NCBI RefSeq assembly: GCF_000420805.1 | Contig: NZ_ATVQ01000002.1 | Location: 372,001-436,000, forward strand | Source: Yaniella halotolerans DSM 15476 | GTDB taxonomy: Bacteria > Actinomycetota > Actinomycetes > Actinomycetales > Micrococcaceae | DNA length: 64,000 nt | Direction: 5' to 3' | Shown: positions 34,560 through 44,138 of the stretch, in pieces | Layout: each line of letters starts with the position of its first letter | Numbering within the stretch: position 1 is the first letter of the stretch | The notes under the pieces: model-generated | What the model was told of the DNA's origin: nothing | Database searches by the model: none | Seen by the model: only the letters and a program-made list of their open reading frames with translations | Program-made: the position numbers and the translations under genes

Positions 34560-37500
34560 TAGGCGTCCGCTTTCTTGACGGTAACTTCTACGGCTTTTGT
34601 GGCGTCATCGGCGAACGATTCGCGAGGATCTGGCGTATCTGTTGCTTCAAACGTCACCTGCAGTGAGAGTGTTTCATTACTGATCAGTGTCTCGTGGGGA
34701 CGGATCGCTTCGATCACGACTTCAGAACCGGTAATAGAAGTATGGATCCGGTCGGACACGTCGAGGGCAGCATCACGGCGTGCCGATTGCACAGCACGGA
34801 TCACGTCACGAGCCGCGCCTTCGGCAGCTAGTGTCTCATCGACTGCAGTGTTCAGCAGCACGAAGCCTGCCGGGATGACGGCAACGGCCGATTCTGGGTT
34901 GTCAGGATCGTCTTCAACCACGGTTGACAGGGTGTACTCTGCAGATTCCAGCGCAATACCACCGGCAACCACCGTACCGTCGTCGGCAACCGACCAGTCG
35001 TTGGTTTTAGACGCCTTGATCACGGTTTGTACGGCCTTGCCCAAACGTGGTCCTGCTGCCCGGGCGTTGACTGTGAGTTGCTGGGAAATACCGAAATCTT
35101 CTGCCGAGGTATTCGCGACATCGACAAGCTTGATGTTTTTCACGTTCAGCTCATCGGAGAGGATGTCGGTGAATGCCTGGGTGAAGCGTTCTACGTTCGG
35201 GACGACCACGGTCAGTTCTGCCAGCGGGAGACGGACGCGACGGTTGGCTCCCTTGCGCAATGAGGACGCCGAGGAGGCAATCGTTCGTACCAGTTCCATA
35301 GTGTCTTGCAGGGTTATGGCTTCGTCACCGGATGGGAAGAGATCCGCATCCGGGTAGTCGGTGAGATGTACTGAGCGGCCACCGGTCAGACCGCGCCAGA
35401 TTTCTTCGGCGACCAGGGGCATCAGTGGGGCGGCTGCACGGGAGAAGGCTTCCAGCACTGTGTAGAGGGTGTCCAATGCCTGGGTGTCTTCGGCGAAGAA
35501 GCGCTGACGTGAGCGTCGAATGTACCAGTTGGTCATGGTGTCCATATAGGTACGGATCGTGTCGGCGGCGCCGGAGACGTTGTAGTCATCCAGTGCGGCT
35601 TTGACATCGCGCAGCATCGTGCCGGTGGCGGCCAGAATGTACTGGTCCAATGGGTCGGTGGATTCATAACGCAATTGCGCTTGGTAACCACCCGGACGGT
35701 TGCCACCGTCGGTCGCGGAGTTGGCATAGAGGCTAAAAAAGTGCCACACGTTCCAGGCCGGCAGGATGGCCTGGCGGGCGGCTTCGCGAATGCCTTCTTC
35801 GGTGACGATCAAATTGCCGCCGCGAAGAATAGGTGATGCCATGAGGAACCAGCGCATGGCATCGGAGCCGTCGCGGTCTAGCACCTCATTGACATCGGGG
35901 TAGTTCTGCAACGACTTGGACATCTTGTTGCCGTCTGAGCCCAGCACGATGCCGTGAGAAATCACGTTCTTGAATGCTGGACGGTTAAACAGTGCGGTAC
36001 CTAGCACGTGCATTGTGTAGAACCAGCCGCGAGTTTGGCCGATGTATTCCACGATGAAATCAGCGGGGTTGTGGGTATCGAACCACTCTTTGTTCTGCAT
36101 TGGGTAATGCACCTGGGCATACGGCATTGAACCCGAGTCGAACCAGACGTCCAGAACATCTTCCACACGGCGCATCATGGATTTGCCGGTTGGGTCATCC
36201 GGGTTGGGTCTGACCAGCTCATCGATCCAGGGACGGTGCAGGTCAACTTCGCCGTCGGCATTGCGTGGCAATTGACCGAAGGCTTCTTGAATTTCGTCAA
36301 GCGATCCGTAGACCTCAAGGCGTGGGTAGTTCGGGTCATCGGATTCCCACACTGGAATGGGCGAACCCCAGTAGCGGTTTCGGGAGATCGACCAGTCGCG
36401 GGCATTTTCTAACCATTTCCCGAACTGCCCATGCTTCACATTGCCCGGGATCCAGTTGATCTCTTCGTTGTGGCGCAGCATGTCGTCTTTGAATTCAGAG
36501 ACTTTGACGTACCAGGAGGTAATGGCGCGGTAGATCAGGGGTGTACGGCAACGCCAGCAGTGCGGGTAGGAGTGCTCATAGGACTGTTCGGTCAACAGTG
36601 ATCCCTGGGCACGCAGTGCTCGGATGATGGTGCGGTTGGCATCAAACACTTGGACGCCGGCGATGTCCTTGAGCGCTCCGCCACCGACGGTCTCATCACC
36701 GAACAGCGGGAGGAATTTCGCGCCTTCGTCCACGGACAACACCACGGGGATACCGTGGGCGTCGTTGACTCGCTGGTCTTCTTCACCATAGGCAGGTGCC
36801 TGGTGGACGAGGCCGGTTCCATCTTCGGTTGAGACATAGTCATCGGCCAGGATGCGGAACGCGTTCTGGGTGCCATACGTTTCAGCATCGACGAAGTAGG
36901 TAAACAGTGGCTCATATACGAGACCTGCCAGCTGGGCACCGGTGTATGTCGCGGTAATTGCGGCAACTGCAGCCTCGGCGTCCTCATACCCGAGTACTTT
37001 GGCATGGGCGCCAACCCGGTCGGTAGCCAATAGGACCTGCTGTGCGCTGAAGGTATCCACTTCGGCTTTAACAACCGGTACAACCGCGTATTCGATCTCT
37101 GGACCTGCAGCGACGGAGAAGTTCGTTGGAAGTGTCCACGGCGTGGTGGTCCATGCCAGAACACCAACGCCTTTGAGTGCTTCGGCGATGTCCTTGGTAG
37201 CTCCATCGGCAGGAATCAGGGCTGGATCCTCGGGCAATCCCGTGATCGTAAATTGTACGGTGACCGATGGGTCCTGACGCATCTTGTAGACGTCGTCGTC
37301 CATGCGCAGTTCGTGATTCGACAGCGGGGTTTCGTCATTCCAGCAGTAGGGCAAAACCCGGAAACCACGGTAGGTTAGGTCGCGTTCGTGCAAGGTTTTG
37401 AACGCCCAGATGACCGATTCCATGAAGGAGGGGTTCAGGGTCTTATAGTCATTTTCGAAATCGGCCCAGCGCGCCATGCGGTTAATGTATTGTTCCCACT

Positions 37501-37939
37501 CCTTGGTGTATTCCAATACCGAGGCGCGGCAGGCATCGTTGAATTTATCGATGCCCATTTCTTCAATTTCAGCTTTGTCCGTCATGCCCAGCTGTTTCAT
37601 GGCTTCTAGCTCGGCAGGCAAACCGTGGGTGTCCCAGCCGAAGCGGCGCTCGACACGGCGACCCTGCTGGGTTTGATAGCGTGCCACAAGGTCTTTGACG
37701 TAACTGGTCAGCAAGTGGCCGTAGTGTGGCAGGCCGTTGGCAAACGGTGGGCCATCATAGAACACGAATTCGTTGTTCTCGCCGCCCACCTCTGCCGGAC
37801 GGTTCTCAATCGATGCTTTGAAGGTGCCATCTTCATCCCAGTATTTGAGAATCGATTCTTCGATCGTAGGCAGATTGGGTGTAGATGGGGTAGCGCCAGA
37901 TTCGACCCACCCTTGTTGGGAACTCGCCAGAGGGTACAC
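34559..37939 (-). CDS. ileS: Isoleucyl-tRNA synthetase
   Basis: 1126 residues. HYGH (HIGH) lies in PPFANGLPHYGHLLTSYV, and KMSKS in GNKMSKSLQNYPDVNEV. The long C-terminal part and the KMSKSLQNYPD form match the larger, eukaryote-like IleS class found in actinobacteria rather than the E. coli type. It charges tRNA-Ile and edits valine. GTG 37939 (VYPLASS) is chosen since GGAAGG lies five bases upstream and the T-box leader ends there; upstream in-frame ATGs fall inside the riboswitch. It leads the ileS-folC-DUF4233-ndk operon. Confidence 0.95.
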   Translation of the reverse strand: MYPLASSQQGWVESGATPSTPNLPTIEESILKYWDEDGTFKASIENRPAEVGGENNEFVFYDGPPFANGLPHYGHLLTSYVKDLVARYQTQQGRRVERRFGWDTHGLPAELEAMKQLGMTDKAEIEEMGIDKFNDACRASVLEYTKEWEQYINRMARWADFENDYKTLNPSFMESVIWAFKTLHERDLTYRGFRVLPYCWNDETPLSNHELRMDDDVYKMRQDPSVTVQFTITGLPEDPALIPADGATKDIAEALKGVGVLAWTTTPWTLPTNFSVAAGPEIEYAVVPVVKAEVDTFSAQQVLLATDRVGAHAKVLGYEDAEAAVAAITATYTGAQLAGLVYEPLFTYFVDAETYGTQNAFRILADDYVSTEDGTGLVHQAPAYGEEDQRVNDAHGIPVVLSVDEGAKFLPLFGDETVGGGALKDIAGVQVFDANRTIIRALRAQGSLLTEQSYEHSYPHCWRCRTPLIYRAITSWYVKVSEFKDDMLRHNEEINWIPGNVKHGQFGKWLENARDWSISRNRYWGSPIPVWESDDPNYPRLEVYGSLDEIQEAFGQLPRNADGEVDLHRPWIDELVRPNPDDPTGKSMMRRVEDVLDVWFDSGSMPYAQVHYPMQNKEWFDTHNPADFIVEYIGQTRGWFYTMHVLGTALFNRPAFKNVISHGIVLGSDGNKMSKSLQNYPDVNEVLDRDGSDAMRWFLMASPILRGGNLIVTEEGIREAARQAILPAWNVWHFFSLYANSATDGGNRPGGYQAQLRYESTDPLDQYILAATGTMLRDVKAALDDYNVSGAADTIRTYMDTMTNWYIRRSRQRFFAEDTQALDTLYTVLEAFSRAAAPLMPLVAEEIWRGLTGGRSVHLTDYPDADLFPSGDEAITLQDTMELVRTIASSASSLRKGANRRVRLPLAELTVVVPNVERFTQAFTDILSDELNVKNIKLVDVANTSAEDFGISQQLTVNARAAGPRLGKAVQTVIKASKTNDWSVADDGTVVAGGIALESAEYTLSTVVEDDPDNPESAVAVIPAGFVLLNTAVDETLAAEGAARDVIRAVQSARRDAALDVSDRIHTSITGSEVVIEAIRPHETLISNETLSLQVTFEATDTPDPRESFADDATKAVEVTVKKADA

Positions 37940-37944
37940 AGTTA

Positions 37945-38125
37945 CCTTCCTTGCATCGACTTCGTCATTCGGTCTGCAAGGACGCCTTTGGCGCGGTACC
38001 ACCCTGCTTATCTTGGGCTCCAAGATCGCTTATTGCAGCTGTATCGGGCTGACCCGTTCGGTTCTACTAGGCTGGCGCCGTTCTTCCGAAGCACTCCCCG
38101 GTGATGGCCGGATCATTACGCAATC
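37945..38125 (-). promoter_or_regulatory. Translational T-box riboswitch of ileS (specifier AUC)
   Basis: On the minus strand, in order: a short Stem I with specifier AUC (38105-38103) inside GGCC-ATC-ACCGGGGAG; the conserved CTAGTAGAACCGAACGGG; the T-box AGGGTGGTACCGCG (38005-37992) whose UGGU can pair with the tRNA-Ile ACCA end; and a sequestrator hairpin TCCTTGCA/TGCAAGGA (37982-37975 with 37955-37948). The second arm runs into the GGAAGG ribosome site (37950-37945). No terminator follows, so control is at translation initiation. Uncharged tRNA-Ile should open the ribosome site. The layout matches known actinobacterial ileS T-boxes. Confidence 0.92.
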
Positions 38126-38442
38126 GCAACTATCCTACAACAATCTTTGGTCAGTACTACACCGGGTGGCGTACAGGACCGCTGTGTGAAAAGCTACTTG
38201 TTTCCAGACGGACTCGACCCACCAGACCGTATAGCGTTTTTTCCTTATGGGCAGATCAGCTTGCTGATGATTTGGAAGATAGTGACCTGTTGATCCTGGT
38301 TCAACTCCATGATGTACCCGCACAACAGACGAGTTCTCTTGGCGTAGATATGGAGTATGTGGTGACCTAGCAGTTCACCTGGACAACGTGGCCCAAGGCA
38401 GACTGCGCGAGGCGCGCGTCAGTACTATTTTGTAGTGATCTT
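38126..38442. other. Intergenic region with a possible frameshifted small ORF (317 bp)
   Basis: This holds the ileS promoter side (TAGGAT on the minus strand at 38132-38137 as a possible -10). On the plus strand a GTG at 38186 opens a frame reading KSYLFPDGLDPPDRIAFFPY. It stops at 38291, but a second frame through 38370 continues in protein-like fashion (ADDLEDSDLLILVQLHDV, then a TAG stop). One frameshift would join them into ~60 residues. No family is recognised and no ribosome site is strong. It may be decayed coding sequence or chance. Confidence 0.3.
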
Positions 38443-39216
38443 TTATTCCGTGTCACGGATGAGTTTATGCTGTGCGGCTTGCTTCACTGGGCGCATCACA
38501 ATTTCATCGAGGTTAATGTGATGCGGCAGATTCACCGCATAGGCACACACATCAGCGACGTCATCGGCGGTCAAGGGTTTTGAAACACCGGCGTATACAT
38601 CTGCGGCTTTGGACTCGTCGCCGCGCATCCGGTTGTAGGCAAACTCTTCTGTTTTCACTAACCCCGGTAGCACTTCGACCACACGGATGTTGTGCTCGGC
38701 CTCTTCTAGACGGAGAGCTCCTGTCAGTGCGTGCTGACCGTATTTTGCAGCGTTATATCCAGCACCGCCCTCGTATGTGACGACGCCAGCTGTGGACGTC
38801 AGGTTCAAAATGGTGCCCTCTCCGTGCGCTCGGAGCATCGGGAGGAACTTCCGGATAATTCGTAATGATCCCAAGACGTTGGTTTCGATCATCCATTGCC
38901 AATCCTCAAGTTTGGCTTCGGCTATCGGCTCTGTGCCGAGTGCACCACCGGCAATATTTAGAACGGTGTCGATGCCTCCTGCCGCCTCGATAGTCGTGAA
39001 TAACGTGTGGATCGAAGCCTCGTCGGTTACATCCGTGGCGACCGGTACCAGCTTGCCAGCAAGCTGTCCGCTCTCTGCGGCCAGCGACTCTAAGTGCTCT
39101 TGGCGTCGTCCGGCAGCAAAGACCATCCATCCGTCAGACACCAGCTTTTTGGCGGTCGCACGACCAATCCCCGAGGTCGCACCGGTAACAAGGGCAGAAC
39201 GCTGTGAATCACTCAT
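38443..39216 (-). CDS. Short-chain dehydrogenase/reductase
   Basis: 257 residues, classical SDR. The nucleotide site is TGATSGIG at ~11-18, AAGRR suggests NADP preference, NIAGG is the stabilising motif, and YNAAKYG holds the catalytic Tyr-Lys with a Ser/Thr (LTSTAG) 13 residues before. GLVKTEEF follows. It resembles YdfG-like serine/3-hydroxy acid dehydrogenases. ATG 39216. It is divergent from valS (~90-bp gap). The substrate is not determined. Confidence 0.88.
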   Translation of the reverse strand: MSDSQRSALVTGATSGIGRATAKKLVSDGWMVFAAGRRQEHLESLAAESGQLAGKLVPVATDVTDEASIHTLFTTIEAAGGIDTVLNIAGGALGTEPIAEAKLEDWQWMIETNVLGSLRIIRKFLPMLRAHGEGTILNLTSTAGVVTYEGGAGYNAAKYGQHALTGALRLEEAEHNIRVVEVLPGLVKTEEFAYNRMRGDESKAADVYAGVSKPLTADDVADVCAYAVNLPHHINLDEIVMRPVKQAAQHKLIRDTE

Positions 39217-39309
39217 GACGTCAACACTAAAACACCGCCTTCTAAATATCGATCTCTAAGGTGTTGTCAGAGGCCAGAAGTGACCTACGAATGTGAAACA
39301 ATGGTGGCC

Positions 39310-41967
39310 ATGGCTGAAAATGAGACGGGCACAGACACGCCCAAAACGGTAAATGTTCCTGACCGAGTTGGACTCGAAGGACTCGAAGATAAATTCAACG
39401 CCCGGTGGGCTGAAAACCGAGTGTACGCATTCGACGCACACACTACTCGCGACGAAGTGTTTTCGATCGACACTCCCCCACCCACGGCATCTGGCTCACT
39501 GCACGTGGGCCACGTCTTTTCTTATACGCAAACCGATGTCATTGCACGGTTTATGCGGATGTGCGGCAAGAACGTTTTTTACCCCATGGGCTGGGATGAT
39601 AACGGGCTGCCGACCGAACGTCGCGTGCAGAACTTCTTCGGAGTGCGCACCGACACCAGCGTGCCCTACGATCCGAACTATCAGCCACCAGAAAAGCCCG
39701 CCAAAAATCGCCGGGATTGGGATGTGGTTTCGCGACAGAATTTCATCGAGCTGTGCTTGGCGCAGTCCCGAGACGATGAAGTTATCTATGAACAACTGTT
39801 CACTCAGTTGGGCCTATCGGTGGATTGGGATCTTTCCTACCGGACCATTGATGAGCATTCTCGTGAAGTTTCTCAGCGCGCCTTCTTGCAGAACCTGGCT
39901 GACGGCCACGCCTACAACGCTGAAGCCCCGACGATGTGGGATGTCAGTTTCCAGACGGCTGTCGCACAAGCCGAACTTGAAGATAAAGAAGTGCCGGGAG
40001 CGTACTACCGGTATGCGTTCTATACCGATGACGGTGCAGAAATCTTCATCGAAACCACGCGTCCAGAACTGCTGCCCGCATGTTCAGGTTTGGTCGCACA
40101 CCCGGAGGATGACCGTTATAAGCATCTCTTCGGCAAGACCGTAACCTCGCCACTTTTCGACGTTGAAGTCGAGGTCTACCCGCACGAGCTGGCACAACCA
40201 GATAAGGGTGCCGGTATCGCGATGGTGTGTACCTTCGGTGACCAGAACGACATCACCTGGTGGCGCGAACTGCAATTACCGACGCGCACGCTCATTGGTC
40301 GTGACGGACGTTTTGCTCGCGAGACGCCCGAATGGATCACTTCCGAACGCGGTGCGACCAACTATGCAGCTGTCGCTGGCAAAACGGTCTTCTCCGCACA
40401 AAAAGCTGTCATCGAGATGCTGGAAGAGGCCGACTTACTCGATGGTAAACCTGAAAAGATCACCCACGCGGTGAACTTCTTCGAAAAGGGCGATAAGCCT
40501 CTTGAGATCGTGACTTCCCGTCAGTGGTACCTGCGTAACGGCGGTCGTGATGCGGAGCTACGGCAGAAACTCACGGAACGTGGCAACGAACTGCAGTGGC
40601 ATCCAAGCTTTATGCAGTCACGCTATACCAACTGGGTTGAGAATCTCACCGGCGACTGGCTGGTTTCGCGTCAGCGCGTTTTCGGTGTGGCTATTCCATT
40701 GTGGTACCGCCTTGATGACCAGGGCAACACCGACTATGACACCCCAATTATTCCGTCCGACGCGCAGCTGCCGGTAGATCCCGTCGATGATGTGCCGGAG
40801 GGCTTCAGTGCCGACCAACGTGATGTCCCAGGCGGCTTTACCGGGGATCCAGATGTCCTGGACACCTGGGCGACGTCGTCGTTGACCCCGCAGATCATTG
40901 GCCAGTGGTCCAAGGACGACGACTACTTCGCTAATGTGTTCCCGTTCGACCTTCGACCACAGGGACACGACATCATCCGGACCTGGTTGTTCTCCACAGT
41001 GGTGCGCGCTGATCAATTGCAAAGCACCGTCCCGTGGAAGAACACCGCCCTGTCGGGTTGGGTTCTTGATCCGCAGCGCCAAAAAATGTCCAAGTCCAAG
41101 GGCAACGTTGTGGTGCCGTCGGACATCTTGGATCAGTTCGGTTCGGATGCTGTGCGTTATTGGGCAGCTTCTGCACGCCTAGGTGCTGATACAGCCTATG
41201 AAGTCAACCAAATGAAGATTGGTCGTCGTCTAGCCATCAAACTTCTGAACGCTTCGAAGTTTGCGCTGAATCTTGGTGCCACGGAGGACAAGATTGTAAC
41301 GAGTGCGGCTGACGCTAAGGTCATTAGCCATCCGCTTGATCAGTCATTGTTGGCGCAATTGCACGAGGCAATCGTGCCAGCGACTCGTTCGTTTGAGAAA
41401 TATGATTACGCTCGAACCTTGAACCTCGTCGAAACCTTCTTCTGGCACTTCACGGATGACTACATTGAGCTCATCAAGGACCGGGCCTACGGTTCCCGTG
41501 GTGAAGCCGAACAGGCATCTGTGGTGGCTACGTTGGCTACGGCACTGGACGCATTGCTGCGGTTATTGGCTCCGTTCCTGCCATTTGCTACCGACGAAGT
41601 ATGGTCCTGGTGGCGTAACGGATCGGTGCATGAGCAAGCTTGGCCGGGCCTTGAAAGCGAACTCGGTGGCATTGCTCAAGCAGCTGCCTGTGGCGATGTA
41701 GATGTCCTGACGACCGTTACACGGGCAATCTCGCGCATCCGTAAAGCGAAGTCTGATGCCAAGGTCAAACAACGTACCGAGGTCATTACAGCCACGATTA
41801 CGGCGACAGAGCCTAGGATCAATGAGATGAAAGCTGGCTTGGATGACCTGCGTGCTGCAGGCAATGTCAGTGAGCTCAATCTGGAACAGGGTGAGTCGGT
41901 CACCACGGACGACGATGAAGTAGTCGATCTGCGTTTGACTGAGGTTACGTTAGCTGACGCTGAGTAG
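39310..41967 (+). CDS. valS: Valyl-tRNA synthetase
   Basis: 885 residues. HVGH in PPPTASGSLHVGHVFSYTQ is the HIGH motif, and KMSKSKGNV is the KMSKS loop. MGWDDNGLPTERRVQ and LDTWATSSLTPQI in the middle fit a ValS subgroup shared with archaea and actinobacteria rather than the E. coli form. The C-terminal coiled arm is short. It charges tRNA-Val and edits threonine. ATG 39310 (MAENETG) fits related proteins; in-frame ATGs at 39301 and 39280 lie upstream without clear ribosome sites. A strong terminator follows. Confidence 0.94.
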   Translation: MAENETGTDTPKTVNVPDRVGLEGLEDKFNARWAENRVYAFDAHTTRDEVFSIDTPPPTASGSLHVGHVFSYTQTDVIARFMRMCGKNVFYPMGWDDNGLPTERRVQNFFGVRTDTSVPYDPNYQPPEKPAKNRRDWDVVSRQNFIELCLAQSRDDEVIYEQLFTQLGLSVDWDLSYRTIDEHSREVSQRAFLQNLADGHAYNAEAPTMWDVSFQTAVAQAELEDKEVPGAYYRYAFYTDDGAEIFIETTRPELLPACSGLVAHPEDDRYKHLFGKTVTSPLFDVEVEVYPHELAQPDKGAGIAMVCTFGDQNDITWWRELQLPTRTLIGRDGRFARETPEWITSERGATNYAAVAGKTVFSAQKAVIEMLEEADLLDGKPEKITHAVNFFEKGDKPLEIVTSRQWYLRNGGRDAELRQKLTERGNELQWHPSFMQSRYTNWVENLTGDWLVSRQRVFGVAIPLWYRLDDQGNTDYDTPIIPSDAQLPVDPVDDVPEGFSADQRDVPGGFTGDPDVLDTWATSSLTPQIIGQWSKDDDYFANVFPFDLRPQGHDIIRTWLFSTVVRADQLQSTVPWKNTALSGWVLDPQRQKMSKSKGNVVVPSDILDQFGSDAVRYWAASARLGADTAYEVNQMKIGRRLAIKLLNASKFALNLGATEDKIVTSAADAKVISHPLDQSLLAQLHEAIVPATRSFEKYDYARTLNLVETFFWHFTDDYIELIKDRAYGSRGEAEQASVVATLATALDALLRLLAPFLPFATDEVWSWWRNGSVHEQAWPGLESELGGIAQAAACGDVDVLTTVTRAISRIRKAKSDAKVKQRTEVITATITATEPRINEMKAGLDDLRAAGNVSELNLEQGESVTTDDDEVVDLRLTEVTLADAE

Positions 41968-41981
41968 TCTCACCTAGATAC

Positions 41982-42021
41982 AGTTCTGCCCCAGTGGTTC
42001 GAAAACCATTGGGGCAGAACT
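41982..42021. terminator. Bidirectional terminator between valS and the DsbA-like gene
   Basis: An 18-bp stem (AGTTCTGCCCCAGTGGTT with AACCATTGGGGCAGAACT, one G-T pair) closes on CGAA. It begins 14 bp after the valS stop and lies 15 bp from the stop of the convergent DsbA-like gene, so it can serve both strands. Confidence 0.85.
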
Positions 42022-42036
42022 ATGTCGTATTATTGA

Positions 42037-42645
42037 TCAGCTAAAATCCAGATCGCTGTTGCGTGCACGCTTGAGCTCATAGAAGTATGGGTACTCGACC
42101 AGTGCGGCAAAACCGTCCCAGATTTTACCGGCCTGTTCGCCACGTGGGATCCGGGTCATGACCGGACCGAAGAACGCGGAGTCACCGATTGCAATAATTG
42201 GGGTACCAACGTCATTGCCGACCAGCGACAGCGCTGCCTGGGTGGAATCCCGAAGACCTTGATCGTAGGTTTCCTTTTTGGATTCTTCGATGATTTCTGC
42301 TGCGTCATCAACACCGATTTCTTCGAGTGCCTCAGATAGCGCTGCCTCATACTCGTCGAGGCCGTAGCCTTGATTGTGGATGCGGGTACCGGCTGCAGTA
42401 TAGAACTCGGAGACTTTTTCAACACCGTGACGTTCACGAACTGCTAGCGATGCACGGGCACCTTGCCACTTTTTGTGGGTCTCTGGGTTGTTGGGGTCAT
42501 CCTTGCCTTCGTTGAGTACCCCCAACGAAATGACATTGAAGTCCACCTTAATATCGCGGACCTCTTCTACTTCACGGATCCAACGAGAGGTGATCCAGGC
42601 GAATGGGCAGGCTGGATCGAACCAAAATTTTACAGTTTGTGACAA
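42037..42645 (-). CDS. DsbA-fold protein, mycothiol-dependent nitroreductase-like
   Basis: 202 residues of the DsbA/FrnE-like thioredoxin fold. The N-terminal WFDPACPFAWITSRWI has a CPFA motif (Cys13), a monothiol where CPWC or similar is common; the cis-Pro loop appears as GTPIIAIGD. This layout and the place beside clpX match the Rv2466c-like mycothiol-dependent nitroreductase family in actinobacteria. The start is TTG 42645 with AAGGAG five bases upstream, 9 bp after clpX. It is cytoplasmic, with no signal peptide. Loss of the second Cys suggests a monothiol, mycothiol-linked mechanism; this is inference. Confidence 0.82.
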   Translation of the reverse strand: MSQTVKFWFDPACPFAWITSRWIREVEEVRDIKVDFNVISLGVLNEGKDDPNNPETHKKWQGARASLAVRERHGVEKVSEFYTAAGTRIHNQGYGLDEYEAALSEALEEIGVDDAAEIIEESKKETYDQGLRDSTQAALSLVGNDVGTPIIAIGDSAFFGPVMTRIPRGEQAGKIWDGFAALVEYPYFYELKRARNSDLDFS

Positions 42646-42654
42646 TGCATCTCC

Positions 42655-43965
42655 TTAGGCGGATTTATTGCGACGTTTTCGTTCTACTTCGCGCGGGACC
42701 ATGACGGGCTGTCCTTTACCGTCAACGGTGCCACTGGTAATAGTTACTTCAGCGACGTCGTCGCGCGATGGTAAGTCGAACATGATTGGTTGCAGTACAT
42801 CTTCGATGATAGACCGCAAGCCACGAGCACCGGTCCCCCGCTCTTCTGCTTTCGAAACAATCGCTTTGAGCGCGTCTTCTTCAAAGTGCAGTTGAACACC
42901 ATCGAGTGCGAACATCTTCTGGTATTGCTTGATCAGCGCGTTGCGGGGCTCGGTGAGCACCTTGATCAAGGAAGCTTCGTCCAAGTGATCCACTGCAGTG
43001 ATAACCGGGAGACGACCAACGAATTCTGGGATCAGCCCGAATTTCACCAGGTCATCCGGGCGTACATCTGCAAACGACGGGTTCTCATTCACGCCGGCAA
43101 CTTTCAGCGGAGCACCAAAGCCGATGGCTTTATGTCCGGCGCGTGCTTCGATGATGTCTTCAAGTCCGGCAAAGGCCCCTGCCACGATGAAGAGAATATT
43201 GGATGTGTCGAGCTGTAAAAATTCTTGGTGAGGGTGTTTGCGACCACCTTGTGGGGGCACTGAGGCAACACTGCCTTCAAGAATTTTCAGCAGTGATTGC
43301 TGTACACCTTCGCCAGAGACGTCACGAGTAATCGATGGGTTCTCAGATTTCCGTGAGATTTTGTCAATCTCGTCGATATAGATAATACCTTGTTCAGCTT
43401 TCGCCACGTCGTTGTCTGCGGCTTGGATCAGCTTCAGCAAGATGTTTTCTACATCTTCGCCAACGTAGCCGGCTTCGGTCAGCGAGGTTGCATCGGCGAC
43501 AATGAAGGGGACATCAAGTTTCCGGGCCAGGGTCTGTGCCAGATAGGTCTTACCTGAGCCTGTAGGTCCAACAAGCATAATGTTGGATTTGCCGATTTCA
43601 ACATCTTCGAGGTGGCTAAAGTCGACTTCGGTGCCGAAGGATTCGCGCATAGAAGCTTTGATATTGTCTTGCGCGTGAACACGCTTGTAGTGGTTATACA
43701 CCGCTACGGACAAGGCTGCTTTGGAACGGTCCTGACCAATCACATATTCGTCAAGGTGAGCATAGATTTCTTGGGGTGTAGGAAGGGTGAAGTCTTCACT
43801 TTCGGTGACTTCCGCCAATTCCTCTTCAATGATTTCGTTGCACAGCTCGATGCACTCATCACAAATGTAGACCCCTGGGCCTGCAATGAGTTTTCGTACC
43901 TGCTTCTGTGTTTTCCCACAGAAAGAACACTTCAGCAGATCTGCCGATTCTCCGATTCGAGCCAT
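42655..43965 (-). CDS. clpX: ATP-dependent Clp protease ATP-binding subunit ClpX
   Basis: 436 residues. The N-terminal zinc-binding domain has CSFCGK and CDECIELC. The AAA+ domain has Walker A GPTGSGKT, Walker [11 protein letters not shown], and a [10 protein letters not shown] loop; the C-terminal small domain has [16 protein letters not shown] (sensor 2). It unfolds tagged proteins and feeds them to ClpP1P2. ATG 43965 has AAGGAG upstream. It lies downstream of clpP1-clpP2 and upstream of the DsbA-like gene. Confidence 0.97.
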   Translation of the reverse strand: MARIGESADLLKCSFCGKTQKQVRKLIAGPGVYICDECIELCNEIIEEELAEVTESEDFTLPTPQEIYAHLDEYVIGQDRSKAALSVAVYNHYKRVHAQDNIKASMRESFGTEVDFSHLEDVEIGKSNIMLVGPTGSGKTYLAQTLARKLDVPFIVADATSLTEAGYVGEDVENILLKLIQAADNDVAKAEQGIIYIDEIDKISRKSENPSITRDVSGEGVQQSLLKILEGSVASVPPQGGRKHPHQEFLQLDTSNILFIVAGAFAGLEDIIEARAGHKAIGFGAPLKVAGVNENPSFADVRPDDLVKFGLIPEFVGRLPVITAVDHLDEASLIKVLTEPRNALIKQYQKMFALDGVQLHFEEDALKAIVSKAEERGTGARGLRSIIEDVLQPIMFDLPSRDDVAEVTITSGTVDGKGQPVMVPREVERKRRNKSA

Positions 43966-44087
43966 TTCATCTCCTTATGCGCCTTACTGGTCAAGCATAA
44001 TTGGTTGGGCGCCTATTCCCGGGGAGGTTGCGCCAGGCGTGGATAAGTTTATTTGCCGATGTCACCCTGTGCATTCGGCTTAATGCA

Positions 44088-44123
44088 CTGATGGCGCCCC
44101 GCAGGGCAGCGGGACGCCATCAG
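44088..44123 (-). other. Hairpin between clpP2 and clpX
   Basis: CTGATGGCG and CGCCATCAG (9 bp) enclose a second stem CCCGC/GCGGG. It starts 15 bp after the clpP2 stop. No T-run follows, so it looks like a processing or stability element that may lower clpX expression relative to clpP rather than a full terminator. Confidence 0.55.
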
Positions 44124-44138
44124 GCTCAGAGGCTTACA

